Assembly: GCA_038135065.1 (NCBI GenBank)
Contig: JAYPWI010000006.1
Coordinates: forward strand, 1 to 64,000
Direction: 5' to 3'
Source: JAYPWI01 sp038135065
GTDB taxonomy: Bacteria > Actinomycetota > Acidimicrobiia > Acidimicrobiales > Poriferisodalaceae
DNA: 64,000 nucleotides
Both the position numbers and the translations under genes were made by a program. Positions 16,415 to 24,667 of this stretch are shown one piece after another. Position 1 is the stretch's first letter. Every line of letters begins with the position of its first letter. Under the pieces are notes generated by a model that did no database searches, had not been told where the DNA came from, and saw only the letters and a program-made list of their open reading frames with translations.

Positions 16415-17527
16415 TCAGCGGCCCGGTTCGACCATGATCTTCGCATGGCGACCCGGCTCGGCCAGATCTGCGAACGCCCCGGCCACCCCGTCGAGATCCA
16501 CATGTCCCGTGATGAGCTGCTCGGACGGCAACTCCCCTTCTGCCAGACCTCGCAGGGTGTCGGCGAACTCGGCGGGCGTGTACCCGAGCACGAACTGCAG
16601 GTTCAGTTCCTTGGTGATCCCCATCATCGGATACACCACGTCGGCCTCCATACAGACGCCCACCACCACGATCCGCGTGTGGCGCATGGCACCGGCCATC
16701 ACCTGGTCGAGCACACCGGGCACCCCGACGCACTCGAAGATGACGCCAGGGTTGGTGGACGAGCCGCCCATACGCATCAGGGGCTCCCGCCCCTCCGTCG
16801 AAGCCGAGCGAGCCAGGTCCTGCCACCGCTGGTACGGCGACGTGACAGCGGGATCGATGACCTCGTCGGCGCCCAATGCCTCTGCAAGCTCGCGACGGCC
16901 CGGGGCGAAATCAGCTGCGACGACGGGACCCAACCCCTTCTGCTTCAGCGCAGCGATGACGGCAAGCCCGACCGGACCACATCCCACCACGAGGACCGCA
17001 TCGTCCGACGTGACCTGCGACGCCTCGACGGCGTGACGCCCCACCGCCATCGGCTCGGTCAGCGCAGCGTGCTCAGCAGCGAGCCCGTTGGGTACGGGGA
17101 GCAGGAGCGATGACGACAACAGCATCTGTTCCGCGTAGCCCCCTCCGATGTCGTTGGAATAGCCAATAGGCCGCAGACGACCCCCGCTCACCAANNNNNN
17201 NNNNCTCACCAACACGGGCAACGACACAACAAGGTCCCCTACCTTGGCCCGTCCTTGGTCACCGGGACCGAACTCCAGCACCTCGGCGCAGAACTCGTGG
17301 CCCATCACCAGATCACGGTCGAGATCCATGCGAGAAACACCCCCGCCGGTTCGCCGCTGCATCTCGACCATCTGGTCACCGTGGGTCAATGCATGCAGGT
17401 CACTCCCGCAGATCCCGCACGCAACAGTGGCCACCAGGGCCTCGTCATCCCCCGGCTGCGGGTCGTCGACCTCGTCGACCACGATCTGACCCTGGCGCAT
17501 CACGGCTGCTTTCACGAGAAACATCAT
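16415..17527 (-). CDS. Zinc-type alcohol dehydrogenase (MDR family), interrupted by 10 N
   Basis: This medium-chain dehydrogenase has GICGSDLHAL (catalytic zinc Cys), VMGHEFCAEV (zinc His-Glu) and the NAD(P) Rossmann motif VVGCGPVGLAV. The usual four-cysteine structural zinc lobe is absent, replaced by a stretch leading into RPIGYSNDIGGGYAE. The run of N at 17195-17204 is flanked by the same eight bases (CTCACCAA). Removing the N and one copy deletes 18 nt, keeps the frame and gives about 364 residues. Start is probably ATG 17527 (an inner GTG at 17515 is possible); the ribosome site is weak. It diverges from the GGDEF gene. The substrate alcohol is unknown. Confidence 0.85.
   Translation of the reverse strand: MMFLVKAAVMRQGQIVVDEVDDPQPGDDEALVATVACGICGSDLHALTHGDQMVEMQRRTGGGVSRMDLDRDLVMGHEFCAEVLEFGPGDQGRAKVGDLVVSLPVLVXXXXLVSGGRLRPIGYSNDIGGGYAEQMLLSSSLLLPVPNGLAAEHAALTEPMAVGRHAVEASQVTSDDAVLVVGCGPVGLAVIAALKQKGLGPVVAADFAPGRRELAEALGADEVIDPAVTSPYQRWQDLARSASTEGREPLMRMGGSSTNPGVIFECVGVPGVLDQVMAGAMRHTRIVVVGVCMEADVVYPMMGITKELNLQFVLGYTPAEFADTLRGLAEGELPSEQLITGHVDLDGVAGAFADLAEPGRHAKIMVEPGR
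17187..17212. other. Assembly gap (10 N) with 8-bp duplicated flank
   Basis: CTCACCAA occurs immediately before (17187-17194) and after (17205-17212) a run of ten N. This looks like two contigs that truly overlap but were joined with a nominal gap, not missing sequence. Confidence 0.75.
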
Positions 17528-17569
17528 CCCATCACTCACAACGGGTGATCGCCATCCGATGGGCATCGG

Positions 17570-19606
17570 ATGGTTGTCGAACCGGGCCTGATCGCGGCGC
17601 TGCCCATTCCCGTGTCCGTCGTCGCCTCCGACGGCCGTCTGCTGTTCACGAACCAGGCGTCCCAGGCAGTGTTCGGGCACGAGTTCGGTGCGGCCGTCGG
17701 TCGCTCCGTCACCGAACTCGTCCGGCCATGGGTGACCCGGAACCTGGCCGACCTGCTTGCGACCGCCGAGCTCGGCGAGACACGGCGAATGCCGCTGGAA
17801 GTGAGGCTGGCATCTGGTTGGCGAATCCTGCAGATCGACGCAACGGTGATCGAGTATCAGCCAGGAGGCCGAGCCCTGATGCTGACCGGCCCGACCGGCG
17901 AACTTACGACCACCGATCATCTCCGAACCCGACTCGGCGAGATGGTCCGCCACGGCGTCGACCTTCTTCTTCTGCTGGACAGCTCAGGACTCGTTGCTCT
18001 GGCACCGGCCGTTCCCACAGCGCTTGGCTCGTTCGACGACCACGTCGTGGGTCAACAGTTGAGCAACTTCGTGGCGCACGACCACCAGCCCCGCTACAGC
18101 CGGATGTTGTCCAGAATCACCATGTCGGATCCCGCAGGTCCGCGACACGACGACATCCGCTTCGAGACGGAGCTGAACGGTGATGACGGGCAACGACACC
18201 CGTTTCAGCTCACGCTCAGCGACCATCGGGCCGATCCGGCCGTGGGTGGGATCATCGTGGCCGGTCATGACGTTCGAGAACTCCGAGCGATGCGAGACGA
18301 GTTGAGCCGACTGGCCTACGTCGATGCCTTGACAGGTCTTCCCAACCGGCTCGAGTTGATGCGCGAGTTGACGAGCAGGCTCCGCGTGAGGCGAGAGGAG
18401 ACGAGCCCCCAAGTGGTCCTGGCGTTCATCGACCTCGACCGCTTCAAGCCCGTCAACGACCTCCTCGGCCACAGCGGGGGCGACGAACTGCTCGTCTCCC
18501 TCGGTCGGCGGCTGGTGAACACCCTTCGGGACACCGACCTGGTGGCTCGGCTGGGAGGTGATGAATTCGTCGTCCTGGCAGAGCCCTCCGGAGATGATCC
18601 AGTCGAAGGTCTGTGTCAGAGGATCCGGGGCGCCGTCGCCGAGGCCTTCGAATTATCAGGCGCGAGAGTGCGACTGACGGCCAGCGTCGGCGCGGTGCTG
18701 GGCTACGCCGGAGACTCACCCGAAAGCATCATGGCCGAGGCCGATGCCGTCATGTACTCCCGGAAACAGAGCCAGCGCGGTGCGCCGGTGGCCTCGGCTC
18801 AGGTCGTCAGTGATCGCAGGGCCCTTGCAGAGCAGTTGGATCTCGCCTTCGGGCTACACCAGTTCACGGTTCGATACACGCCGATCGTGGATCTCAGAAC
18901 GGGTTCGCTCAGTGCCGTCCAGGTCGGCGTGTTGTGGAACCACCCCCAGCAGGGCGTGCTCGACGGGGACACCTTCATGCCCTTGGTCGAAGACCTCGGT
19001 AGATGCACCGAACTCGCCGACATCGTCCTCCGGCAAGTGGCACGCGACGTGGCGCGCGTGCAGGGCAGCGGCCGGTCCGTCGAGGTCGTCCTCCACGCGC
19101 TACCAGCACTCCTGGCCAACCCGGCCTTCGCGGATCTGGTCACCACCTCGCTCCTACAACACGGACTGTCGGCCGAGCGACTCGTGTTCGAGATCTCGGA
19201 CGAATGCTTCTACCAAGACACCGAAGGGCGCACCCACCTCGCCCCTGGGATCCGTCAGCTCCACGACGCAGGGGCCCGGTTGGTCATGAGTGCCCTCTCG
19301 ACGGGGAGCGTGTCACTACCCAACATGGTCGGCTTCCCGGTCGACCACCTCAAGATCGCCTCCGAACTGGTCGCCAACATGCTGCACCGACGAGCGAGCA
19401 TCGACGTCGTCGCAGCACTGGTTGGACTGGCCGGGGCGCTCGACATCGAGGTAACTGCCGACGGCGTGACGACCCACGAACAAGCCCAGAACCTGCTGTC
19501 CCTGGGCTGTGTCCGGGCAATGGGACCCCTCTACGGAGCACCTGCCTCCATCGATCACTGGGTGGACGGCACTCGATCCGGCCTCGTTCAGCAGGTCGGC
19601 CAGTAG
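17570..19606 (+). CDS. PAS-GGDEF-(degenerate EAL) signalling protein
   Basis: This 678-residue soluble regulator has a PAS-like domain at about 5-110 (PIPVSVVASDGRLLFTNQA) and a second PAS-like region to about 235. The diguanylate cyclase domain has LTGLPNR and an intact GGDEF at 329-333, with DLDRFKPVND before it. The C-terminal EAL-fold domain (about 415-670) has lost key residues: Q-V-G at 451-453 replaces E-A-L, EISDE at 541-545 replaces the ITE(S/T) region, and Ser574-Ala575 replaces the DD of DDFGTG. It should make cyclic di-GMP but probably cannot hydrolyse it. No transmembrane segment is seen. It overlaps the convergent carboxyltransferase gene by 19 bp. Confidence 0.9.
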   Translation: MVVEPGLIAALPIPVSVVASDGRLLFTNQASQAVFGHEFGAAVGRSVTELVRPWVTRNLADLLATAELGETRRMPLEVRLASGWRILQIDATVIEYQPGGRALMLTGPTGELTTTDHLRTRLGEMVRHGVDLLLLLDSSGLVALAPAVPTALGSFDDHVVGQQLSNFVAHDHQPRYSRMLSRITMSDPAGPRHDDIRFETELNGDDGQRHPFQLTLSDHRADPAVGGIIVAGHDVRELRAMRDELSRLAYVDALTGLPNRLELMRELTSRLRVRREETSPQVVLAFIDLDRFKPVNDLLGHSGGDELLVSLGRRLVNTLRDTDLVARLGGDEFVVLAEPSGDDPVEGLCQRIRGAVAEAFELSGARVRLTASVGAVLGYAGDSPESIMAEADAVMYSRKQSQRGAPVASAQVVSDRRALAEQLDLAFGLHQFTVRYTPIVDLRTGSLSAVQVGVLWNHPQQGVLDGDTFMPLVEDLGRCTELADIVLRQVARDVARVQGSGRSVEVVLHALPALLANPAFADLVTTSLLQHGLSAERLVFEISDECFYQDTEGRTHLAPGIRQLHDAGARLVMSALSTGSVSLPNMVGFPVDHLKIASELVANMLHRRASIDVVAALVGLAGALDIEVTADGVTTHEQAQNLLSLGCVRAMGPLYGAPASIDHWVDGTRSGLVQQVGQ

Positions 19607-21141
19607 GACAGGGGCCGCGCCTGTGGCGGGGGAACCGGGCGCGAGGCAAGCATCTCGAGGTCGTGGGCGAGGATCCGGCGAGTGTCAGCAGGATCGATCA
19701 TCTCGTCGATCCGCATGGTGCCCGCAGCCTCATAGGGGTTCGTCGCCTCACCCACCTCGGCGACCAACCGGAGACGCTCGGCCTCGCGTTCGTCGGGGTC
19801 GGAGATGGAGGACAGCTTCGACCCGAAGGCAACGTTGACCCCGACCTCGGGATCCATGAAGCCGATCTCGGCCCCCGGCCAGCAGTACACGCCCAGGGAG
19901 GGCATGCAGGATCCGTTCATGGCCTGCCACGCCAGCCCGAAGGCCTTGCGGATACACACCGTGAGGGTCGGGGTCGACGCATTCTGCAGGGCCTGCATCA
20001 TGCGCATTCCCCAGTGGAGCATCAGATCGTGCTCGACCCGCTTGCCGACCATGAAGCCGGGAACATCGACCAGGAAGATCAGGGGGATGTTGTACGCATC
20101 ACACACGGTGGCCAGACGGATGATCTTGTGGCAGGCCTGTGGGTCGAGGGTCCCCGCTTGAAACATCGGGTTGTTGGCGATCACCCCGACCGAGAAGCCG
20201 TTCAGGCGAGCCAAGGAGGTGCTGACATTGCGGGCGTACAAGGGCTGAATCTCGAAGACCGAGCCCGGGTCCATGATCTGCTCCACCACCCTGCGCATGT
20301 CATAGCCCCGCGTGCGCTTGGCGGGCACCAAGTCGGCAAGTTCCGGGTCGCGATCGAAGGATCCGACGGGTTCTGCTCGCGGAGCAGGTTCCATCGCATT
20401 GCTGGGGAGATACGACAGCCACCGACGGATCGCCGCATACCCTTCCTCGTCCGTATCGACACCGAGGTCGATCTGTCCCGTGTGGCGAGCGTGGACGTCG
20501 ACCCCGCCGACGTCCTCGAAGCTGATGACCTCGCCAGTGGCCACCTCGAACACCTTCGGTGATGTGACCGCCAGACATGACCCCCGCACCATGACCACGT
20601 AGTCGGACAACGCCGACAGGAACGATGAGCCCCCGAACGACTGTCCCGTGATCATGGTGGCCATCGGAACCGCGTGGCGCCGCTTGGCCAACTCGAACAG
20701 TCCTCCAGGCTCCGAGATGCCCTCTGAACCCATGAGATCGGGAATACGGCCTCCACCCGTCTCGCCGAAGTGGACGATCGGGATCCCCATGGCCATGGCC
20801 CGCTCGTAGAGACGATGCTCCTTGCGAGTGCCAACGATGGAACTCGACCCCCGCAACACGGTGATGTCGTCTCCGAACACGGCCACTGGACGACCGTCCA
20901 CGTTGCCGTGACCGCCGATCTTGCCGTCCCCCGGGGTCGTGTCGCGAACCTCCGGCCGGATCGACCTGCTGAAGGTGCCGATCTCCCGAAACGTACCCGG
21001 ATCGAGGAGACCGTCGATGTGCTCCCTGATGGTGCTGTCGCCCGATGCGGCCATTGCGGCAACCTTGGAGGAGCCCCCCATGTCCTGCCGAATGACCTGT
21101 GCCCGGCTGTGGAGGTCGGCAGTGCGGTCTGGATCGGTCAC
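19588..21141 (-). CDS. Acyl-CoA carboxylase beta subunit (biotin-dependent carboxyltransferase)
   Basis: This 517-residue carboxyltransferase has N- and C-terminal crotonase-like halves. Recognisable pieces are VFGDDITVLRGSS, the GGRIPDLMGSEG loop, and in the second half FLVDVPGFMVGKRVEH and AFGLAWQAMNG. It transfers CO2 from carboxybiotin to an acyl-CoA (propionyl-, acetyl- or longer). The GTG at 21141 is chosen for GAGAGGGGAAC upstream, and overlaps the HD-hydrolase stop (GTGA). There is no biotin carboxylase next to it; the only one in the window is at 40493 beside a different beta subunit. Substrate preference cannot be read. Confidence 0.92.
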   Translation of the reverse strand: MTDPDRTADLHSRAQVIRQDMGGSSKVAAMAASGDSTIREHIDGLLDPGTFREIGTFSRSIRPEVRDTTPGDGKIGGHGNVDGRPVAVFGDDITVLRGSSSIVGTRKEHRLYERAMAMGIPIVHFGETGGGRIPDLMGSEGISEPGGLFELAKRRHAVPMATMITGQSFGGSSFLSALSDYVVMVRGSCLAVTSPKVFEVATGEVISFEDVGGVDVHARHTGQIDLGVDTDEEGYAAIRRWLSYLPSNAMEPAPRAEPVGSFDRDPELADLVPAKRTRGYDMRRVVEQIMDPGSVFEIQPLYARNVSTSLARLNGFSVGVIANNPMFQAGTLDPQACHKIIRLATVCDAYNIPLIFLVDVPGFMVGKRVEHDLMLHWGMRMMQALQNASTPTLTVCIRKAFGLAWQAMNGSCMPSLGVYCWPGAEIGFMDPEVGVNVAFGSKLSSISDPDEREAERLRLVAEVGEATNPYEAAGTMRIDEMIDPADTRRILAHDLEMLASRPVPPPQARPLSYWPTC

Positions 21142-21803
21142 GATGTTCCCCTCTCGGATTGTTGGCACCGTAGCGCAGCAATTTCTGCCCGAAGATTGGC
21201 TCGGGCCGGGGCATCGAGCCGCTGCCCCGCAGCACTGAAGAACAGTTCCGGTCGCTCCATGAATCGCTCGAGCACGGCCAGTCGACCGCGGGCAAACGTG
21301 TCCTCGTCGAGGTGGGCGTATTCACGCCGGATGGCCTGCCGGTAGGCGGTGTACTCATCGGGGGGCGCAGCCAACACTGCAAGGTCCGCATCGAGAAATA
21401 CGCCGATCTCCTCTGACGTGATGCCACAGGACGGGACCGCCGGCACGCTGTGGGTGGCGGTCGCCTCGACTGCGGTCACCACCGCCTCGATCACCCCGGC
21501 CTCGACCCCGAGTTCACCGAGTTGCCGTTCCGCCAGCCGGGCGCTCTGTTCCTCGTTGTCCGACGCAGCAGCGAGATAGACGGCGTCGTGGTAGAACGCG
21601 GCGAGTTGCTGGACCACGCTCGGCCGGCCGCACAGCTCCTCGAGCGAAGCCAACACCGCCTCGATATGCGATACATCGTGGTAGTACCTGCCCTCGCCGC
21701 TGTAGCGATCCTGCAGATCCTCGCCCACGGCAGCCCAGGCCGGACCCGACAGGCCGAGGCGTCGACCCAGGTCTGTCCACACCTCGCTGAAACGCACGCT
21801 CAT
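21138..21803 (-). CDS. HD-superfamily metal-dependent hydrolase
   Basis: This 221-residue protein carries the HD metal motif: YHDVSHIEAVL supplies the first His and AAFYHDAVY the His-Asp pair, followed by the acidic helical segment with NEEQSARLAERQLGEL. This resembles the conserved actinobacterial group annotated as predicted metal-dependent HD phosphohydrolase. The start ATG 21803 has GAGGGCGG upstream. It overlaps the carboxyltransferase gene by 4 bp, so the two are co-translated; how a phosphohydrolase would serve a carboxylase is unclear. The substrate may be a nucleotide. Confidence 0.82.
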   Translation of the reverse strand: MSVRFSEVWTDLGRRLGLSGPAWAAVGEDLQDRYSGEGRYYHDVSHIEAVLASLEELCGRPSVVQQLAAFYHDAVYLAAASDNEEQSARLAERQLGELGVEAGVIEAVVTAVEATATHSVPAVPSCGITSEEIGVFLDADLAVLAAPPDEYTAYRQAIRREYAHLDEDTFARGRLAVLERFMERPELFFSAAGQRLDAPARANLRAEIAALRCQQSERGTS

Positions 21804-21829
21804 AACGGGACCGCCCTCGATCCGACGGT

Positions 21830-22039
21830 GGGTGGGGTCAGGATGGCACATCGAGGTGTCACGGACATCAGGGGGTCGAGGTACNNNNNNNNNNNNNNNN
21901 NNNNNNNNNNNNNNNNNNNNNNNNNNNNNNNNNNNNNNNNNNNNNNNNNNNNNNNNNNNNNNNNNNNNNNNNNNNNNNNNNNNNGGGTGGGGTCAGGATG
22001 GCACATCGAGGTGTCACGGACATCAGGGGGTCGAGGTAC
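21830..22039. other. 100-N scaffold gap with 55-bp duplicated flanks
   Basis: The 55 bases at 21830-21884 are repeated exactly at 21985-22039 on either side of 100 N (21885-21984). An exact direct repeat touching both gap edges is the signature of two contigs overlapping by a k-mer length, joined with a nominal gap. The true spacing between the HD-hydrolase and P450 starts is then about 95 bp. Confidence 0.85.
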
Positions 22040-22041
22040 AC

Positions 22042-22047
22042 CACAAT
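22042..22047 (+). promoter_or_regulatory. Weak candidate -10 CACAAT before P450 2
   Basis: CACAAT is followed by 6 nt (GGGGCC) and ATG 22054. The first base departs from TANNNT, but the spacing equals that of the other leaderless candidates here. Confidence 0.25.
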
Positions 22048-22053
22048 GGGGCC

Positions 22054-23256
22054 ATGCTCGAGTTCGACCCATTCACTCCTGCGGCGATCGACGACCCCTA
22101 CACCGCATACCGAGACCTACGCGACCGAGGTCGCGTCGTGTGGAGCGACAAGCTCTCCACGTGGATGGTCCCCCATCACGAGGACACCCTCGAGTTCTTC
22201 CGGGACGCCCGGCTGTCAGCCGACAGAATGAAGGCAAAGAAGTTCAGGGGGGCGCAGCAGTCGAACGGTGCTCGCCACCTGGCCACCGACCCGCCCGAGC
22301 ACACGGTGGTTCGCCAACTGCTGACCCTGACCCTCACACCGGCAGTGCAGGCCGCCGCCGAACAGTTGCCTGATCTCATCGACCGCCTGATCGACAGTGC
22401 CGTCGACCAAGCCACCAACCAACTCATCGACCGGGCGGCGCCCCGGGGAACCTTCGACCTGGTCGACGACTTCGCCTACCCCCTTCCCATCACCGTCATC
22501 GCCTGGCTCTTCGACATACCCCACGCCGATCGGGCCAGGTTCGGCGTATGGGCACACGACTTGGCACGCAACATGGACTCGTTCTACCGCGGTCGGGACG
22601 AGGGGATGAAGGAGCGACTCGCCGCCTACGAGGCCTACGTCGCAGATCTCGTCGCCGAGCGGCGCCGCAATCCGGGTCAGGACATGGTGAGCGAATTGTT
22701 GGCCATCGACCACGACGGGCAACACCTCACCGATACCGAGGTCCGCGTCCTGTGCACCACCCTCATCTTCGCCGGTCATGAGACCACGGTGAACCTGCTG
22801 TGCAACGCCGTGAATGCCCTCCTCGACAACCCTGACGAGCACGAACGTTTGATCCAGGACCCTTCCCGAGCTCCACGCGCCGTAGAGGAGTTCCTGCGCT
22901 ACGACTCACCGGCTCAGATGATCAGTCGCACCGCCGTCGAGGACTTCGAGTGGCATGGCGCTGCGATCGAAAAGGGCGACTCGGTCCTGGCCCTGCTCGG
23001 GTCGGCCAACCGCGACCCGCAACGATTTCCCGAGCCCGACCGGCTCGACACGGACCGCAGCCCGAACCCCCATCTGGCGTTCGGGGCCGGTATCCACTTC
23101 TGCCCGGGCGCTCAACTGACCAGACTGGAAGCCCGGGCGGCTCTACCCCGGCTACTCGAACGGCTTCCCAATCTACGCCGAGCCGACGAACCCGCTGTCC
23201 GGCGCCCCACTGCCGTGCTCAGGGGTTTCGCCCACCTGCCCGTCCGCACCGCTTGA
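22054..23256 (+). CDS. Cytochrome P450 monooxygenase 2
   Basis: This 400-residue soluble P450 has the I-helix AGHETT, the K-helix EEFLRYDSPAQM and the heme loop FGAGIHFCPGAQLTR with Cys350. It starts at ATG 22054, beginning MLEFDPFTPAAIDDPY, a normal bacterial P450 opening. Upstream sequence is affected by the false gap but not the gene itself. There are no redox partner genes. Its last 84 bp overlap the convergent O-antigen-ligase-like gene. The I-helix His-Glu-Thr-Thr form is common in CYP107/CYP105-type enzymes, but the subfamily is not certain. Confidence 0.95.
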   Translation: MLEFDPFTPAAIDDPYTAYRDLRDRGRVVWSDKLSTWMVPHHEDTLEFFRDARLSADRMKAKKFRGAQQSNGARHLATDPPEHTVVRQLLTLTLTPAVQAAAEQLPDLIDRLIDSAVDQATNQLIDRAAPRGTFDLVDDFAYPLPITVIAWLFDIPHADRARFGVWAHDLARNMDSFYRGRDEGMKERLAAYEAYVADLVAERRRNPGQDMVSELLAIDHDGQHLTDTEVRVLCTTLIFAGHETTVNLLCNAVNALLDNPDEHERLIQDPSRAPRAVEEFLRYDSPAQMISRTAVEDFEWHGAAIEKGDSVLALLGSANRDPQRFPEPDRLDTDRSPNPHLAFGAGIHFCPGAQLTRLEARAALPRLLERLPNLRRADEPAVRRPTAVLRGFAHLPVRTA

Positions 23257-24549
23257 TACGCCTGGGCGAGCGGCTGCGCTCGCGGCCGCACCGAGCAGCA
23301 TCCAGAACATCGACGACGAGGTCAGATCTGCGGTGACGAACATGCTGGTAACCAGATGGCCGGTCACGGCCCCCGTCAGGGCAACCTTGGTACCCGGGTG
23401 CCATGCGCTGGCCCAGAGGGTGGCCAGCGACCCGAACACCAGGCCCAGGTACAGCGCTAGTGCAGGCAGGCCCGCCCCGACCGCGATGGCCAATGGGCCA
23501 TTGTGTGGACTCTCCAGCCGGTAGGGAGAAAACCGGGCAATCCCCTCGTCATCGAGCACCCTGTTCCGGTAGGCCGGGAACTCGTCGGGGAACCGCTCGT
23601 GACCAACGCCGAACAGTGGATGGTCAGCGATCATGACCAGGGTGACCCGCCACCCGTCGAGATGGAAGCGACGCGAGTCGTCCTGGGAATCCAACGCAGT
23701 GGTCATGCGATCGACGGCACCTGTCAGCTCGCTCCGCACCGGGCCGTAGGCCACGGCTGCGAGCCCTCCGACGATGACCACGCCGACCAACCAACCCCAG
23801 CGCACGCGAGTGGGTGGTCGCCACACCACTGCGGCGACGACCATGGCCACCCCTACAGCCGCAACCCCGATGAAGGCTCCGCGACTCGAGGTTCCCACGA
23901 TCGCGGCGAGGATGGTGAGGGTCGCAGCGCCACCCACCCAGCGAACCCGGCCCGAACCCCAGACGAAGCTCCCGAAGCCGAGGGGAAGCCCCACCACCAG
24001 CACGCTTCCCAGAGTGTTCGGATTCCCGATGGTGGAGAAGATGCGATTGTCGAGCAGGGTGTCCCACACAGGGTCGAGACCCACCCACTGCACGATCCCG
24101 TACACGGCGGGGACGGTGGCCGCGGCCACGACCCACCATGTGATGTCGGCGCCATCTTCGCCGGTCTCGACGAGCGAGCGCACCGTTGCGTACAGGGCGA
24201 GATACACCAGCACCGACGCCAAGCCCTGGAACTGATAGCGCTCCCCACTCCACTGCTGGCCGGGGTCGGGCGCCGCGACGAAAGCGGCCAGGGACCACAG
24301 ACCGTAGAGCCCGGCGACGGCATCGACGACCGACCAGCCCCGGATCATGGAGCGACCCAGGATCGCGATCAGCAGCACGCCCAGCACGGCCAGCCCTGCT
24401 GCGACCCGCAACTTCACCCTTGCGAACACATCGGGGTGGCCTGTGTCGATGATCCAGGCGAGCACCACCAAGCCGACCCCCATTGCGACCCGACCCCAAG
24501 CCCGCGTCCTGGGCCGATCACGCCGGGGTGCACTGTGCGACACGGTCAT
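23173..24549 (-). CDS. O-antigen ligase / polymerase-like membrane protein
   Basis: This protein of about 458 residues has roughly ten to twelve membrane segments. The large periplasmic loop contains DHPLFGVGHERFPDEFP and then ESPHNGPLAIAVGAGLPAL, which match the Wzy_C signature of O-antigen ligases and polymerases, including the conserved His of the HN motif. The N-terminus is a short basic stretch before segment 1. Start: ATG 24549 has GAGGAA nearly touching it, so GTG 24543 is an alternative. The C-terminal 28 codons overlap the end of the P450 gene on the other strand. No glycosyltransferase or flippase is nearby, so the polymer is unknown. Confidence 0.83.
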   Translation of the reverse strand: MTVSHSAPRRDRPRTRAWGRVAMGVGLVVLAWIIDTGHPDVFARVKLRVAAGLAVLGVLLIAILGRSMIRGWSVVDAVAGLYGLWSLAAFVAAPDPGQQWSGERYQFQGLASVLVYLALYATVRSLVETGEDGADITWWVVAAATVPAVYGIVQWVGLDPVWDTLLDNRIFSTIGNPNTLGSVLVVGLPLGFGSFVWGSGRVRWVGGAATLTILAAIVGTSSRGAFIGVAAVGVAMVVAAVVWRPPTRVRWGWLVGVVIVGGLAAVAYGPVRSELTGAVDRMTTALDSQDDSRRFHLDGWRVTLVMIADHPLFGVGHERFPDEFPAYRNRVLDDEGIARFSPYRLESPHNGPLAIAVGAGLPALALYLGLVFGSLATLWASAWHPGTKVALTGAVTGHLVTSMFVTADLTSSSMFWMLLGAAASAAARPGVSSGADGQVGETPEHGSGAPDSGFVGSA

Positions 24550-24653
24550 TTCCTCGGGACCCCACTGTCCGGTCGAGCACTGAGCTGGACCACCACCGTA
24601 CGCCGATCCTCGACCAACCTCCGACCCGCCACCCGCTACATGGCGCGGACGCA

Positions 24654-24659
24654 TACGGT
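24654..24659 (+). promoter_or_regulatory. Candidate -10 TACGGT for the FKBP lipoprotein gene
   Basis: TACGGT lies 8 nt before ATG 24668 and no ribosome site intervenes. Confidence 0.35.
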
Positions 24660-24667
24660 GGCGTCAT

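Noticed and set aside
21830..22039. Direct repeat interpreted as an attachment site or transposon duplication
   Set aside because: Both copies touch the ends of an N run and no mobile-element gene is nearby; a contig overlap explains it.
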